In this document: one piece after another, positions 7,670-15,612 of the stretch
Position numbering within the stretch: the first letter of the stretch is position 1
Layout of the letters: the number at the start of each line of letters is the position of its first letter
Assembly: GCA_021805275.1 (NCBI GenBank)
Contig: JAJZFQ010000306.1
Location: forward strand, 1-18,590
From: Pseudomonadota bacterium
GTDB lineage: Bacteria > Pseudomonadota > Gammaproteobacteria > Steroidobacterales > Steroidobacteraceae
Reading direction: 5' to 3'
Length of the DNA stretch: 18,590 nt
Program-made: the position numbers and the translations under genes
The notes under the pieces: generated by a model
Databases searched by the model: none
The model's input: the letters and a program-made list of their open reading frames with translations, nothing else
What the model was told of the DNA's origin: nothing

Positions 7670-8581
7670 TTATTTGCGGGATCTGCGCCGTCCCACGGCG
7701 CGCGCACCGGTCCGCGGATCCACGCAATGCACTGCGACACCGAGTTCCTCAAGCTGCTCGACCAGCACGCTGTCCACGTCGCTATCGGTGACTATCATGT
7801 GAATTTTGCGGATGTCGCAGATCCGGTGCAGGCTCGGCGTACCGAACTTCGAAGAATCCGCGAGCACCACGACGCGATCGCTGGCGCGGATCATCGCCGC
7901 ATTCTTCTGCGCCTCTTCTTCGTTGAAGGTGCTGAGCCCCAGACGCAGATCGATCGCATCGGCGCCGAGGAAGAACGTGTCGAAATGCAGCTCCGCGAGA
8001 AAGCGCTCGAGAAACCGACCGCCGATCGCCATGGTGTCGTAGCGGACCGTGCCGGCAGGCACGATGACCTCGTGCTGCTTGTAGTGCCGGAGCAGATTGA
8101 CCACCTCCAGGTCGGCGGTCAGGATCGACAGCCCGCGCGTCTCGCCCAGTTGGGTCGAGAACATTCGCAGCGTCGAGCCGGAATCGATGATGATCGATCG
8201 CTCGCGCTCGATCAGACTGGCCGCATAGCTCGCGATCGAGCGTTTTTTGTTGACATTGACCTGCTCGCGATCGGAGACGCTGGGCGCGATGAGATTCAGC
8301 CTGAACTCCGGCAGCTCGCGTGCCAGCGCCTTGGCGAGCTCGATGCGAAACTCCGGTACGCCCTTGCACCCGTAGTGCTTGCAGTAGCGGACGATGCTCG
8401 GCTCGCTCACCCCCGCACCGGCGGCGATGGTGCGCAACGGAGCGTGCATGAACGAATCCGGATCGGCCACCAGGTAGCTGCCGATCCGACTGAAGGCCTT
8501 GGACAAGTGGCCGATATCGGCGCGGATCCGCTCCAGCATGTCCACCGATTCCCGACCGTCCCGGCGTGCGTCGGAATTCAT
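7670..8581 (-). CDS. Transcription regulator: RpiR-type HTH joined to DeoR-type sensor domain
   Basis: 303 residues. Residues ~18-95 resemble the RpiR-family HTH_6 domain (IGSYLVADPDSFMHAPLRTIA, then GVSEPSIVRYCKHYGCKGVPEFRIELAKAL). Residues ~113-275 match the DeoR C-terminal sensor: KRSIASYAASLI, IIIDSGSTLRMFSTQL, LTADLEVVNLL, GTVRYDTMAIGG, FFLGADAID, EEEAQKNAAMI, VVLADSSKFG. RpiR regulators normally carry a SIS sensor and DeoR regulators their own HTH, so this is a domain swap. DeoR sensor domains bind sugar phosphates, so GalNAc-6-P, galactosamine-6-P or tagatose-6-P is a plausible effector. The ATG at 8581 overlaps the permease stop (ATGA); an internal Met at residue 15 is an alternative start. 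It lies inside the operon and probably represses it, and itself, until inducer appears. The role is inferred from domains and position. Confidence 0.9.
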   Translation of the reverse strand: MNSDARRDGRESVDMLERIRADIGHLSKAFSRIGSYLVADPDSFMHAPLRTIAAGAGVSEPSIVRYCKHYGCKGVPEFRIELAKALARELPEFRLNLIAPSVSDREQVNVNKKRSIASYAASLIERERSIIIDSGSTLRMFSTQLGETRGLSILTADLEVVNLLRHYKQHEVIVPAGTVRYDTMAIGGRFLERFLAELHFDTFFLGADAIDLRLGLSTFNEEEAQKNAAMIRASDRVVVLADSSKFGTPSLHRICDIRKIHMIVTDSDVDSVLVEQLEELGVAVHCVDPRTGARAVGRRRSRK

Positions 8582-9852
8582 CGCAGCGCTCCGATCGGGC
8601 CACGCTCTGCGCTGATGCGTCGGTGCGCAAACAGGGCGTAGCTCAGGATGACCGCGTACATGGGCACCAGCGAAATATACGCCAGTTGATTGCCGATGAT
8701 ACGTGCCAGCAGCCCGTAGGCCGGCGGCACCACCGCCCCGCCGATGATGGCCATGATCATGATGGCCGCGCCGGTCTTGGTGTGTTCGCTGAGACCGGTC
8801 AACGCCAGCGGGAAGATGGCGGGCCAGAGAACCGCATTGGCAAAGCCGAGCGAGGCGACGAACAGCACGCTCGTCAGACCATGCGTGACGGTGATGCCCA
8901 CGGTCAACAGGATCCCGAGTGTCGCCGACCAGGCGAGCGCCCGCTCCTGGCTCAGCCGCTTCGGTACCAGCGCGATGCCGAGCAGGTAGCCCAGCACCAT
9001 CGCCCCCAGGGTGAGGCTGGCGAAGAAGCGCGCTGTCTGGATCGGGAAATGCAGTGCCTGTCCATAGAGCACGATGGTGTCCCCGGCGATCACCTCCACC
9101 GCCATCTCGAAAAACAGCGCCCAGAATCCAAACAGCAACAGCGGATGATGCGACCAGCGAAAGCCCTGCTGTCGCTCGCTGCGATCCAGCTGCGCGGGCG
9201 GCTCCTGGGGCTCGGGCAGTCCCGAGCGATCGACCGCGAACGCCAGGGCCAGCAGGCCGACGGCGAGCACCAGGTACGGCGGAATCAGCCGATGGGCGAG
9301 ATGAGTCAGCTCTGCGCCGCTCAGCGCGCTGTGCCCGGCACTTTGCAGGTGCCCGAATCCGACGAACACCAGCGCCCCGAGCAGCATGGGACTGATCGCC
9401 CCGGCGAGCTTGTTGCATACGCCCATGATCGACACGCGCCGCGCGGCGCTTTCATGCGGCCCGAGGATGATCACATACGGGTTGGCGGCGGTCTGCAGCA
9501 AGCACAAACCGGTGCCCTGCACGAAAAGGCCCGTGAGAAAGATCCCATAGGAGCGCAGCATCGCCGCCGGCACGAACGCCAGCGTCCCAACCGCCATCAC
9601 CGCCAGCCCGACGGCCATGCCGCGCTTGTATCCGGTGACCGCGAGCACGTGCGCCGACGGAATCGCCATGAGGAAATAGGCGATGTAGAAGGCGAATGCG
9701 ACCAGCAACGCCTCGAAGGTGTCGAGTTCGCAAACCAGCTTCAGAAACGGGATCAGCACCCCGTTGAGCCAGGTCACACAGCCGAAGAGCGCAAAAAGAC
9801 CCGCCATCAGCGCCAAGGCCCGACGGTCGGCGCCTAAGTCCCTGACATTCAT
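8578..9852 (-). CDS. FHS-family MFS permease (FucP/NagP-like), probable GalNAc importer
   Basis: 424 residues with about twelve membrane helices, matching the fucose/glucose/galactose:H+ symporter branch of the MFS (FucP, GluP, NagP). Marks include the first helix region FALFGCVTWLNGVLIPFLK, AIPSAHVLAVTGYKRGM after helix 2, QTAANPYVIILGP, SIMGVCNKLAGAISP, EVIAGDTIVLYG, then GFANAVLWPAIFPLALTGL and MIMAIIGGAVVPPAYGLLA. The family brings monosaccharides across the inner membrane unmodified, so a cytoplasmic kinase is needed; the ROK domain of the fusion supplies it. I prefer ATG 9852, with GGGTGA five to six bases upstream; GTG 9861 in the same frame would add three residues. It follows the GH27 gene by about 130 bases and its stop overlaps the regulator's start. 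The specificity (GalNAc) comes from context. Confidence 0.9.
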   Translation of the reverse strand: MNVRDLGADRRALALMAGLFALFGCVTWLNGVLIPFLKLVCELDTFEALLVAFAFYIAYFLMAIPSAHVLAVTGYKRGMAVGLAVMAVGTLAFVPAAMLRSYGIFLTGLFVQGTGLCLLQTAANPYVIILGPHESAARRVSIMGVCNKLAGAISPMLLGALVFVGFGHLQSAGHSALSGAELTHLAHRLIPPYLVLAVGLLALAFAVDRSGLPEPQEPPAQLDRSERQQGFRWSHHPLLLFGFWALFFEMAVEVIAGDTIVLYGQALHFPIQTARFFASLTLGAMVLGYLLGIALVPKRLSQERALAWSATLGILLTVGITVTHGLTSVLFVASLGFANAVLWPAIFPLALTGLSEHTKTGAAIMIMAIIGGAVVPPAYGLLARIIGNQLAYISLVPMYAVILSYALFAHRRISAERGPIGALR

Positions 9853-9982
9853 GGTGCTCACCCGATGGTCACCCTATGGCAGGCGCGCCCCAGTGAGCGC
9901 ATCCGGCGCACGCGCGAGGGACCTGCTCTGTCCGTCGGTGCCTGCATCGTCCTGGGTCCTGATCCATGCGAACCACGCTCCT

Positions 9983-11746
9983 TCATCGCAGCGGCCGCTG
10001 CGAGTCGACCGGCACGGGCACACTCCAGACTTGCGAGGGCAGATTCTCTCCACAGGCTCCCGCGCTGAGTGGACCGTTCGAGCGACCGGTCAGGCACTGG
10101 TGAGTGCTCTGATTGACGAGATTGCCGAGCAGGCTGTAGCGCCAATGCTGCGCGGCGGACACGCGGCATGCGGCCAGCCGGACGCGCACTCCGAGCTGCG
10201 TCAGGCATCGACCGCGCGACTTCAGCGCACCACCGGAGGTCACCCGCCAGCGCTGCGCCGCGCCGCCCGTGCACTCGCCAACGCTACCCGGCGCCGTCAC
10301 ACAGCGCGTATACGCCGCGGCGGTCCGTTCGCTCCTCGGGAGGCGCGGGCGGATCCGGCTGATCACACCGACTCGGGCCGCTGTGCCGCAGGCGGCCGCC
10401 GGCCGAATGGTCCAGATCTGCGTGTCGTGCGCGCCGATCTCGGCGGCCAGCGAGCGCGCCCCTGCGGTACGGCCCCCTGACCACAGATCGACGGCCTCGA
10501 AGCGGCACGCCTCGCCGGCGAAGCCTAGGCTCTCCGGGCGGAGCCGGACATGGATTGCTGCCGGGCTGCGATTCAGTACCGCGACGGCGTAACGACCGCC
10601 CTGCAGTGGCTTCAGCAGCCAATCCTGCCTCGGGCTGCGGCGCAGCAGCGTCGCCATGCGGCCAAGCGGATCCTGATCCACCGCCAGCACGGCACGGTTG
10701 CTGAGCACACGGATGCTCGCCGCGGAGAGCTTCTCGAGGTTCGAGCTGAGGATGAGCGGTGCGGACATCATCGCCCACAGCGCCAGCTGGCTGCGCGTCT
10801 CCGCCAGCGTCGTGCCGCGATCGCCGCCGATGATGAAGTCCGCGTCGTTCCAGTTGCCCGGCTTCTGGAAACGCCCGAGCGGCAGATTGTATTCGTAGTT
10901 CCACATCATGCTCGCCCAGCGTGAGCGGTCCGGCTGACGCGGATCGAAGGTCTCGATGTCCGAGCCTTCACGCCAGAGCTGGCCGTAGCCGCGCACCCAG
11001 CTGAGAACGTCGTACCACTCGGGCTGACTCTGGAAATATGCCGGGGCTGACTCGGAGAAGACGATCGGTCGTCCGACCTGCTTCAGCGCCAGGCTCTCCT
11101 CGCGGTATGCGCTGCGATAGGCGGCATTGGCCGACTCGCCCTTCGGCGTGTAGACATTGCACCCGTCGAGCTTCAGGTAATCGACCCCCCAGGACGCGAA
11201 CAGGCGGGCATCGGCCAGAAAGTGAGCCGCACCGCCGCCGTTCGGCACACCGCTGCCGGCGAATCCACCGCAAGTGGCGTAGCCGGCGTCCTCGTAGATT
11301 CCGAACTTCAGACCGAGCGCGTGGATGGCAGCAGCCACAGGGGCGATCCCATGCGGAAATTTCTGCGTGTTGGGCCGCAGATTCCCCTGCTGGTCCCGGG
11401 TCTTTCGCATCCAGCAATCATCGATCGTCACGGTGTCGTAACCGCGCGCCGCCAGCCCTGATTTGACCAGCGCACGCGCGTTCGCAAGGATCGTGTTCGC
11501 ATCGAACCGGCACTGATAGTGCGCCCAGTCATTCCAGCCCATCGGCGGGGTCGGCGCCAGCAGCACACCGGCACGGGCCGGCTGTGCAATCCCGACAGCG
11601 AACAGAAAGAGCGCTTGCAGCGCGAAGGCGATCCCCCTGGCGCGCAGGCGCGCGCCAAGCGGCAGGCAACCGGCCGCGCACCGCCGGGCGGCGGCATAGG
11701 GCACCGCCATCGAAACCGGAGGCGGCAGTGAGGACTGATGCGACAT
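9983..11746 (-). CDS. Exported GH27 glycosidase with ricin-type lectin domain, probable alpha-N-acetylgalactosaminidase
   Basis: 587 residues. An N-terminal signal peptide (hydrophobic AFALQALFLFAVGIA, likely cut after QPARA near residue 59) sends it to the periplasm or outside. Residues ~64-450 are a GH27 TIM barrel plus C-terminal sheet domain: PPMGWNDW (68-74), TIDDCW, GIYEDAG, nucleophile Asp194 in YLKLDGCN, acid/base Asp263 in WREGSDI, NWNDADF and AVDQDPLG. In the substrate loop FSESAPAYF, Ser233 and Ala236 align with human NAGA Ser188/Ala191, the pair that admits GalNAc; alpha-galactosidases have Glu and Leu there. Residues ~475-577 are one ricin B-type beta-trefoil (CBM13) with QRW, QHW and QVW repeats. 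The chain begins the operon that uses the freed sugar. ATG 11746 is first in frame; Met13 is an alternative. A short Ala/Arg-rich segment precedes the signal helix. Confidence 0.92.
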   Translation of the reverse strand: MSHQSSLPPPVSMAVPYAAARRCAAGCLPLGARLRARGIAFALQALFLFAVGIAQPARAGVLLAPTPPMGWNDWAHYQCRFDANTILANARALVKSGLAARGYDTVTIDDCWMRKTRDQQGNLRPNTQKFPHGIAPVAAAIHALGLKFGIYEDAGYATCGGFAGSGVPNGGGAAHFLADARLFASWGVDYLKLDGCNVYTPKGESANAAYRSAYREESLALKQVGRPIVFSESAPAYFQSQPEWYDVLSWVRGYGQLWREGSDIETFDPRQPDRSRWASMMWNYEYNLPLGRFQKPGNWNDADFIIGGDRGTTLAETRSQLALWAMMSAPLILSSNLEKLSAASIRVLSNRAVLAVDQDPLGRMATLLRRSPRQDWLLKPLQGGRYAVAVLNRSPAAIHVRLRPESLGFAGEACRFEAVDLWSGGRTAGARSLAAEIGAHDTQIWTIRPAAACGTAARVGVISRIRPRLPRSERTAAAYTRCVTAPGSVGECTGGAAQRWRVTSGGALKSRGRCLTQLGVRVRLAACRVSAAQHWRYSLLGNLVNQSTHQCLTGRSNGPLSAGACGENLPSQVWSVPVPVDSQRPLR

Positions 11747-12150
11747 GGGCGTTCTCTGAGCTGATTGACCAAACGATTGAATTCAGCGCAGCTCTGCAGT
11801 CGGTGCCTTTCCGACCGGCCCGTGATGACGGACTTTGCGCTGCGCCGTCCTGTGCCAAGGCTCCGCCAACGTCAGCGGACACCCAGCCGCGTACTACCCG
11901 CTCCCATCGCGGGCGGGCGCATCCGCGAATTTGGAACAATGTTACATTGAACGGAATATTTTTCCAGATTAGCCGGTCCGGCGTCAAGTTGAACTCGCAA
12001 GCACGCAGCATCGCCCAGTACCGGCGCTCTGCGGCACTTCGACTGCACAGCGACGGTTCGACGCGACTGCACAAGGCTCACCGCGGCACCCGGCGAGGGG
12101 CTCGGCGCGCGGATTATTTCCCCAGATCGTCCGGCGCGCAGGCCGGGCAC
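11747..12150 (-). promoter_or_regulatory. Operon promoter/leader region upstream of the GH27 gene
   Basis: A 400-bp gap without a plausible gene, between the symporter's 3' end and the first operon gene. Its middle (11931-11990) is noticeably AT-richer than the surroundings. On the minus strand TTGACG (11987-11982) could be a -35 box, with an A/T-rich AAAAAT (11963-11958) at an 18-base spacing as a weak -10. A 13-bp palindrome lies straight downstream. The leader to the ATG would be about 190-210 bases. Promoter boxes read by eye are uncertain. Confidence 0.4.
11937..11949. promoter_or_regulatory. Candidate operator palindrome CAATGTTACATTG
   Basis: A perfect 6+1+6 inverted repeat, centred roughly where transcription of the operon would begin. 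That is a standard place for a repressor site. It is in the only AT-rich patch of the intergenic region. The RpiR/DeoR chimera encoded in the same operon is the obvious candidate to bind it. I saw no second perfect copy in the window. Confidence 0.45.
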
Positions 12151-13695
12151 TCACGCCGCGGCGCGGTAATCCGCCGGTGCGGTCTGATCGACGCCACCGT
12201 CGAGGCCGATGCCGCGGAATACCACCGTCAGCACCGCCGAGGCCGCGAAATTCACCGCCACCGCGACCAGTGCGATATAGGTCGGCACCACGGTGCCAAA
12301 CAGGTGCAGCGGGAACACCGCGCCCCTGAAGCCAAGACGCGCCTCCATCCAGGTGCCCATCAGCATTCCGATGAGCCATCCGAGGGCGAGGGCCCAGCGA
12401 TGGAACCAGCGTGTGTAAAGGCCCACCACCATCGCCGGGAGCGTTTGGATGATCCAGATGCCACCGAGCAGTTGCAGGTTGATGGCGAAGGTGCTCGGCA
12501 GCCCGATGGCGAAGATCAGCGCACCGAACTTCACGATCAACGAGACGAGCTTGGCCTGGTGCGCTTCCTCGGCGTCACTGCATCCGGGCCTGAGATACTC
12601 CCGGTAGACGCTGCGCGTCCACAGATTTGCCGCAGCAATCGACATGATCGCCGCCGGAACCAGCGCGCCGATGCCGATCGCCGCGAAGGCCACCCCCACG
12701 AACCAGCCCGGGAAGCTGTGCAGAAACAGGGCCGGCACGGCGAAGTTATTGGAGTAGAGCTTGAAGTACCCGGCATACTGCGGCATTCGGCTCACCCCGG
12801 CCGCAATCGCCATGAATCCGAGCAGCGCGATCAGCCCGAGCGCGAGCGAATAGGCGCTGAGCAGCGCCATGTTGCGCGCCACCACTTTTGGATCCTTGGC
12901 TGCAAGCGCGCCGGTAAGCACGTGCGGGTAGAGGAACAGAGCGAGCGCCGATCCGAACGCGAGCGTCGCGAACGCGCTGTAGCTGCCCAAATTCCCCGGA
13001 TGCGGCGGCGCGAGCATGAGCTTGGAGACTGACACTGCAGCGAAGATCCGGCCGTAGCCTCCGAGTTCTTTCGGAATGACGACCACCGCGACCGCCACCG
13101 TCACGTAGATCAGCAGATCCTTGACCACGGCGATCATCGCCGGAGCGCGCAAACCGCTCGTGTACGTGTATGCGGCGAGGATCACGAAGGCGCCAATCAG
13201 CGGCAGATCACCGAGCCAGCCGCTGGTTGGAAATCCCATCCCCGCGATGACCACCTCGATACCGAGGAGTTGCAGGGCGATGTAGGGCATCACGGCAAGG
13301 ATGCCGGTGATCGCCACGAGCAGGCCGAGCAGTGGACTGTCGTACCGTCCGCGCACGAAATCCGCGCCCGTGACGTAATTGTGTCTGTGTGCCACGTACC
13401 ACAGCCGCGGCAGCAGGGCGAACACCACCGGGTAGGCCATGATGATGTACGGCATGGCAAAGAGGCCGATGGCCCCCTTGCCGAACACCAGCGCGGGCAG
13501 CGCGATAAAGGTATAGGCGGTGTAAAGATCACCGCCGAGCAGGAACCAGGTGATCCAGGTGCCGAAGCGGCGCCCACCCAGCCCCCACTCGTGCAGCCGG
13601 TCGAGATCCCCCCGCCGCCACCGCGCGGCGAGAAAGCCGAGCACAGTCACGAGCGTAAATAGCAGCAGGAATACGATTGCCGCCGAGTCATGCAT
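12151..13695 (-). CDS. Sodium:solute symporter (SSS family, MctP-like)
   Basis: 514 residues with about 13 membrane helices, typical of SSS transporters that couple sodium entry to uptake of organic solutes. Recognisable stretches are the early DSAAIVFLLLFTLVTVLGFLA, EWGLGGRRFGTWITWFLLGGDLYTAYTF, the middle YPVVFALLPRLWYVAHRHNYVTGADFVRGRYDS and later VAFAAIGIGALVPAAIMSIAAANLWTRSVY. The pairing with a small DUF3311 protein is typical of the MctP-like (monocarboxylate/alanine) branch, so lactate, pyruvate or a similar acid is likelier than a sugar. ATG 13695 gives a family-like start 17 bases after the DUF3311 stop, with AAGAGCTC upstream. The frame extends far upstream but there overlaps DUF3311 in another frame. 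It is probably not transcribed with the GalNAc operon. Confidence 0.92.
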   Translation of the reverse strand: MHDSAAIVFLLLFTLVTVLGFLAARWRRGDLDRLHEWGLGGRRFGTWITWFLLGGDLYTAYTFIALPALVFGKGAIGLFAMPYIIMAYPVVFALLPRLWYVAHRHNYVTGADFVRGRYDSPLLGLLVAITGILAVMPYIALQLLGIEVVIAGMGFPTSGWLGDLPLIGAFVILAAYTYTSGLRAPAMIAVVKDLLIYVTVAVAVVVIPKELGGYGRIFAAVSVSKLMLAPPHPGNLGSYSAFATLAFGSALALFLYPHVLTGALAAKDPKVVARNMALLSAYSLALGLIALLGFMAIAAGVSRMPQYAGYFKLYSNNFAVPALFLHSFPGWFVGVAFAAIGIGALVPAAIMSIAAANLWTRSVYREYLRPGCSDAEEAHQAKLVSLIVKFGALIFAIGLPSTFAINLQLLGGIWIIQTLPAMVVGLYTRWFHRWALALGWLIGMLMGTWMEARLGFRGAVFPLHLFGTVVPTYIALVAVAVNFAASAVLTVVFRGIGLDGGVDQTAPADYRAAA

Positions 13696-13712
13696 GAGCT
13701 CTTGCCGCCCTG

Positions 13713-13928
13713 TTAGATCAAATGACGCGTCTTGTAGTAGACGATGGCCGTGCAAGCGGCCCCGCCCGGCACCCAGGCCATCAGATACCAGTAGAAGAAG
13801 GGAAAGCCCCAAAGCGTCGGCTGCATGCGCGCGAACCAGGGGACCCAGAGCACAGCGATCACCGGCACCAGCAGCAGCAGGCGCCACCAGCGGCTCGCAA
13901 CGGCGGATTGTCTTCGGGATTCGTTCAT
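13713..13928 (-). CDS. DUF3311 small membrane protein, partner of the symporter
   Basis: 71 residues with two hydrophobic helices: LLLLVPVIAVLWVPWFARMQP, then FPFFYWYLMAWVPGGAACTAIVYYK, ending in a short basic tail. The 'P-W-x-x-x-x-P-x-L-x-G-x-P-F-F-Y-x-Y' pattern is the hallmark of DUF3311 proteins, which sit next to SSS symporters and are thought to be small subunits. ATG 13928 has AAGGGG five to six bases upstream. It lies 17 bases ahead of the symporter and forms a two-gene operon with it. Confidence 0.9.
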   Translation of the reverse strand: MNESRRQSAVASRWWRLLLLVPVIAVLWVPWFARMQPTLWGFPFFYWYLMAWVPGGAACTAIVYYKTRHLI

Positions 13929-14637
13929 GCGCCCCCTTGGGACCGGCAGCACGCGCCGCGCCTTGCGCGGTGGCCGGCCTCGTTTGGCCGGATACTAGCC
14001 GGATCCGGACCGACGCCGGAAGGGGGCGACCGCCACCGCCGCAAGAGCCTCCACGAGGGCGCCCCACGGGTGCGTTCCGTCGCCGAGAACTCAACGGCCA
14101 CCCGCTCCGCTCCCGCATCGAGGCCCCATCGTGCGCCGCTGTCCGCGGTCCTGGATCGTCGGAACGGGTGACTGCCGCATCGCCGCGCGAGACGCTCATT
14201 CGTTGTCGGCCGGAGGGCCTCGGACCTGCACGCACCGGGGAACGGAGCCCGAGCGAGGGGCCTCAGCTCTCGATGATAGGCAAGACCGCCTCGCCGGGAG
14301 TATTCTTGTCCGGCCGCTCAATTCAGGCCTGCAGCGGGTCCGGAAAATGGGAACTCGAGGGACGTCGCGGCGCGCAGGTTCTGGAGCGTCAACCGGTGAA
14401 ATCTGATGCAATGGAATTGGCAGCAAGGATCACGGATTCGCGCCGCTCGGGTCGCAGACCCACTCATCGCCGCCCCGGCCCGCGCGCACCGCATAGGGCA
14501 AGCGTCGGGCGACACACGCTGCCTGCATTCGCACCCGAGCGCCGCTGCCTCGCACGGCTCGCTCCCCACGCGGCTGCGATCGTCGCCCGAACGGGCCGAT
14601 GGCGCACCCGCATCACTCATCCGGTGGAGAATCTAGT
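13929..14637. other. 700-bp divergent intergenic region, no recognisable gene
   Basis: It separates the divergent DUF3311/symporter pair (-) and DoxX-like gene (+), so it must hold promoters for both. Open frames cross it on both strands, but none has a credible ribosome site, motif or hydrophobic profile. A short palindrome CCGGATCCGG with a nearby direct copy of GCCGGAT lies around 13986-14009. The length is unusual for this gene-dense window; it could contain decayed coding sequence or an RNA gene that I cannot recognise. Confidence 0.4.
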
Positions 14638-15612
14638 ATGACAGCAGTTGCTCGCTGCGACGCTGCGCACGGCATCACGTTGAATGCAGTGGTGCGCATA
14701 TTCGGCGCGGTCTGGCTGGCGAACGCCGCTTTTCAGGCGGTGGCCTGGCTGGCCGTTCCGGCCGCCAAGACCAACTTCCTCCACGCGCTCGCCAAGCCCG
14801 CCTCCAAGGTGCCGGGTTGGACCCGGCCGCTGTTGCTCGCTGCGCTGCACGGCACGCAAGTACTAGGTCCGCGGATCGTGGCTGGCGGCATGGTCGTCAT
14901 CGCCGTCCTCCTGGGCCTGGCGCTGCTCAGCGGCCGGAAAGTCACACTCGCGGCGCGTGCCGGCATCGTCTACAGCACCGTCTGCTGGATATTTCTCAAT
15001 GGCTTCGGATTCCCCTACAGTGGCGGACAGACCGACCCGGGCGTGTTTGTCGCCTACGCAATCGCCTTCCTCTTCGTCCTCGCCGCGGCACCCGCCCTGG
15101 AAGGTCGAAGCGCAAATGCGCCCGCCGACGACCGACTCTGGCGGACCGCGCAGATCAGCTTCGGCATCCTCTGGCTGTTCGATGCCGCTCTGAAGTGGCT
15201 ACCGGCGTTCCTGTTTCATTTCAGCAGCCAGATCACCTCGGTCATCCCGGGTCAGCCGTACTGGATTGCCGCGTGGCTCGGGTTCGTCGCCGACATCGTG
15301 CGCGCAGTCGGACCCGTCCCGGTCGCCATTCTCGTCGGCCTGTCCGAGACCGCGATCGCCATCGCCCTGCTGAGCGGCAAAGGGCTGCGCATCTTCATTC
15401 CCTTAGGACTGGCCTATTCCCTCGCAGTCTGGTCGACCGCCGAGGCTTTCGGGGGTCCTTATTCGAGCGCGGGAACGGGGGTGCGAGGCAATGTCCTCGG
15501 CAATGTCCTGATGTATCTGATCCCGTTCCTGTTCCTCTGGGTCGCAAACGCGCAGCGCCGCGCCTCCGAGGCCAGCAGAGAGCGCGGGACACCAGCCACG
15601 CAACCTAATTAA
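14638..15612 (+). CDS. DoxX-like membrane protein with two homologous halves
   Basis: 324 residues, about eight hydrophobic helices in two blocks. Half one (residues ~14-155) runs from VVRIFGAVWLANAAFQAV through LLGLALLSGRKVTLAARAGIVYS to GFGFPYSGGQTDPG. Half two (~165-310) runs from TAQISFGILWLFDAALKWLP through IAIALLSGKGLRIFIPLGLAYS to AFGGPYSSAGTGVRG. The matching helices and the shared 'G-x-P-Y-S-x-x-x-T' motif show an internal duplication of a DoxX-type four-helix unit. DoxX/DoxD proteins are linked to thiosulfate:quinone oxidoreductase and redox balance, but most relatives are uncharacterised. ATG 14638 has GGTGGAGA eight bases upstream; an upstream frame extension to 14599 lacks such a site. 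No operon partners are visible. Confidence 0.82.
   Translation: MTAVARCDAAHGITLNAVVRIFGAVWLANAAFQAVAWLAVPAAKTNFLHALAKPASKVPGWTRPLLLAALHGTQVLGPRIVAGGMVVIAVLLGLALLSGRKVTLAARAGIVYSTVCWIFLNGFGFPYSGGQTDPGVFVAYAIAFLFVLAAAPALEGRSANAPADDRLWRTAQISFGILWLFDAALKWLPAFLFHFSSQITSVIPGQPYWIAAWLGFVADIVRAVGPVPVAILVGLSETAIAIALLSGKGLRIFIPLGLAYSLAVWSTAEAFGGPYSSAGTGVRGNVLGNVLMYLIPFLFLWVANAQRRASEASRERGTPATQPN

Noticed and set aside
6054..7802. 582-codon open frame on the plus strand
   Set aside because: It is antisense to the AgaS-ROK fusion, which has full motif support. No domain is visible.
11584..13032. 482-codon open frame on the plus strand
   Set aside because: It is antisense to the symporter and GH27 start. 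Composition is His/Arg/Gln-rich with no family resemblance.
13550..14641. 363-codon plus-strand frame across the divergent gap
   Set aside because: Half lies antisense to the symporter and DUF3311 genes and the rest is low-complexity Arg/Ser/Pro. There is no ribosome site and the frame ends on the DoxX-like gene's start.
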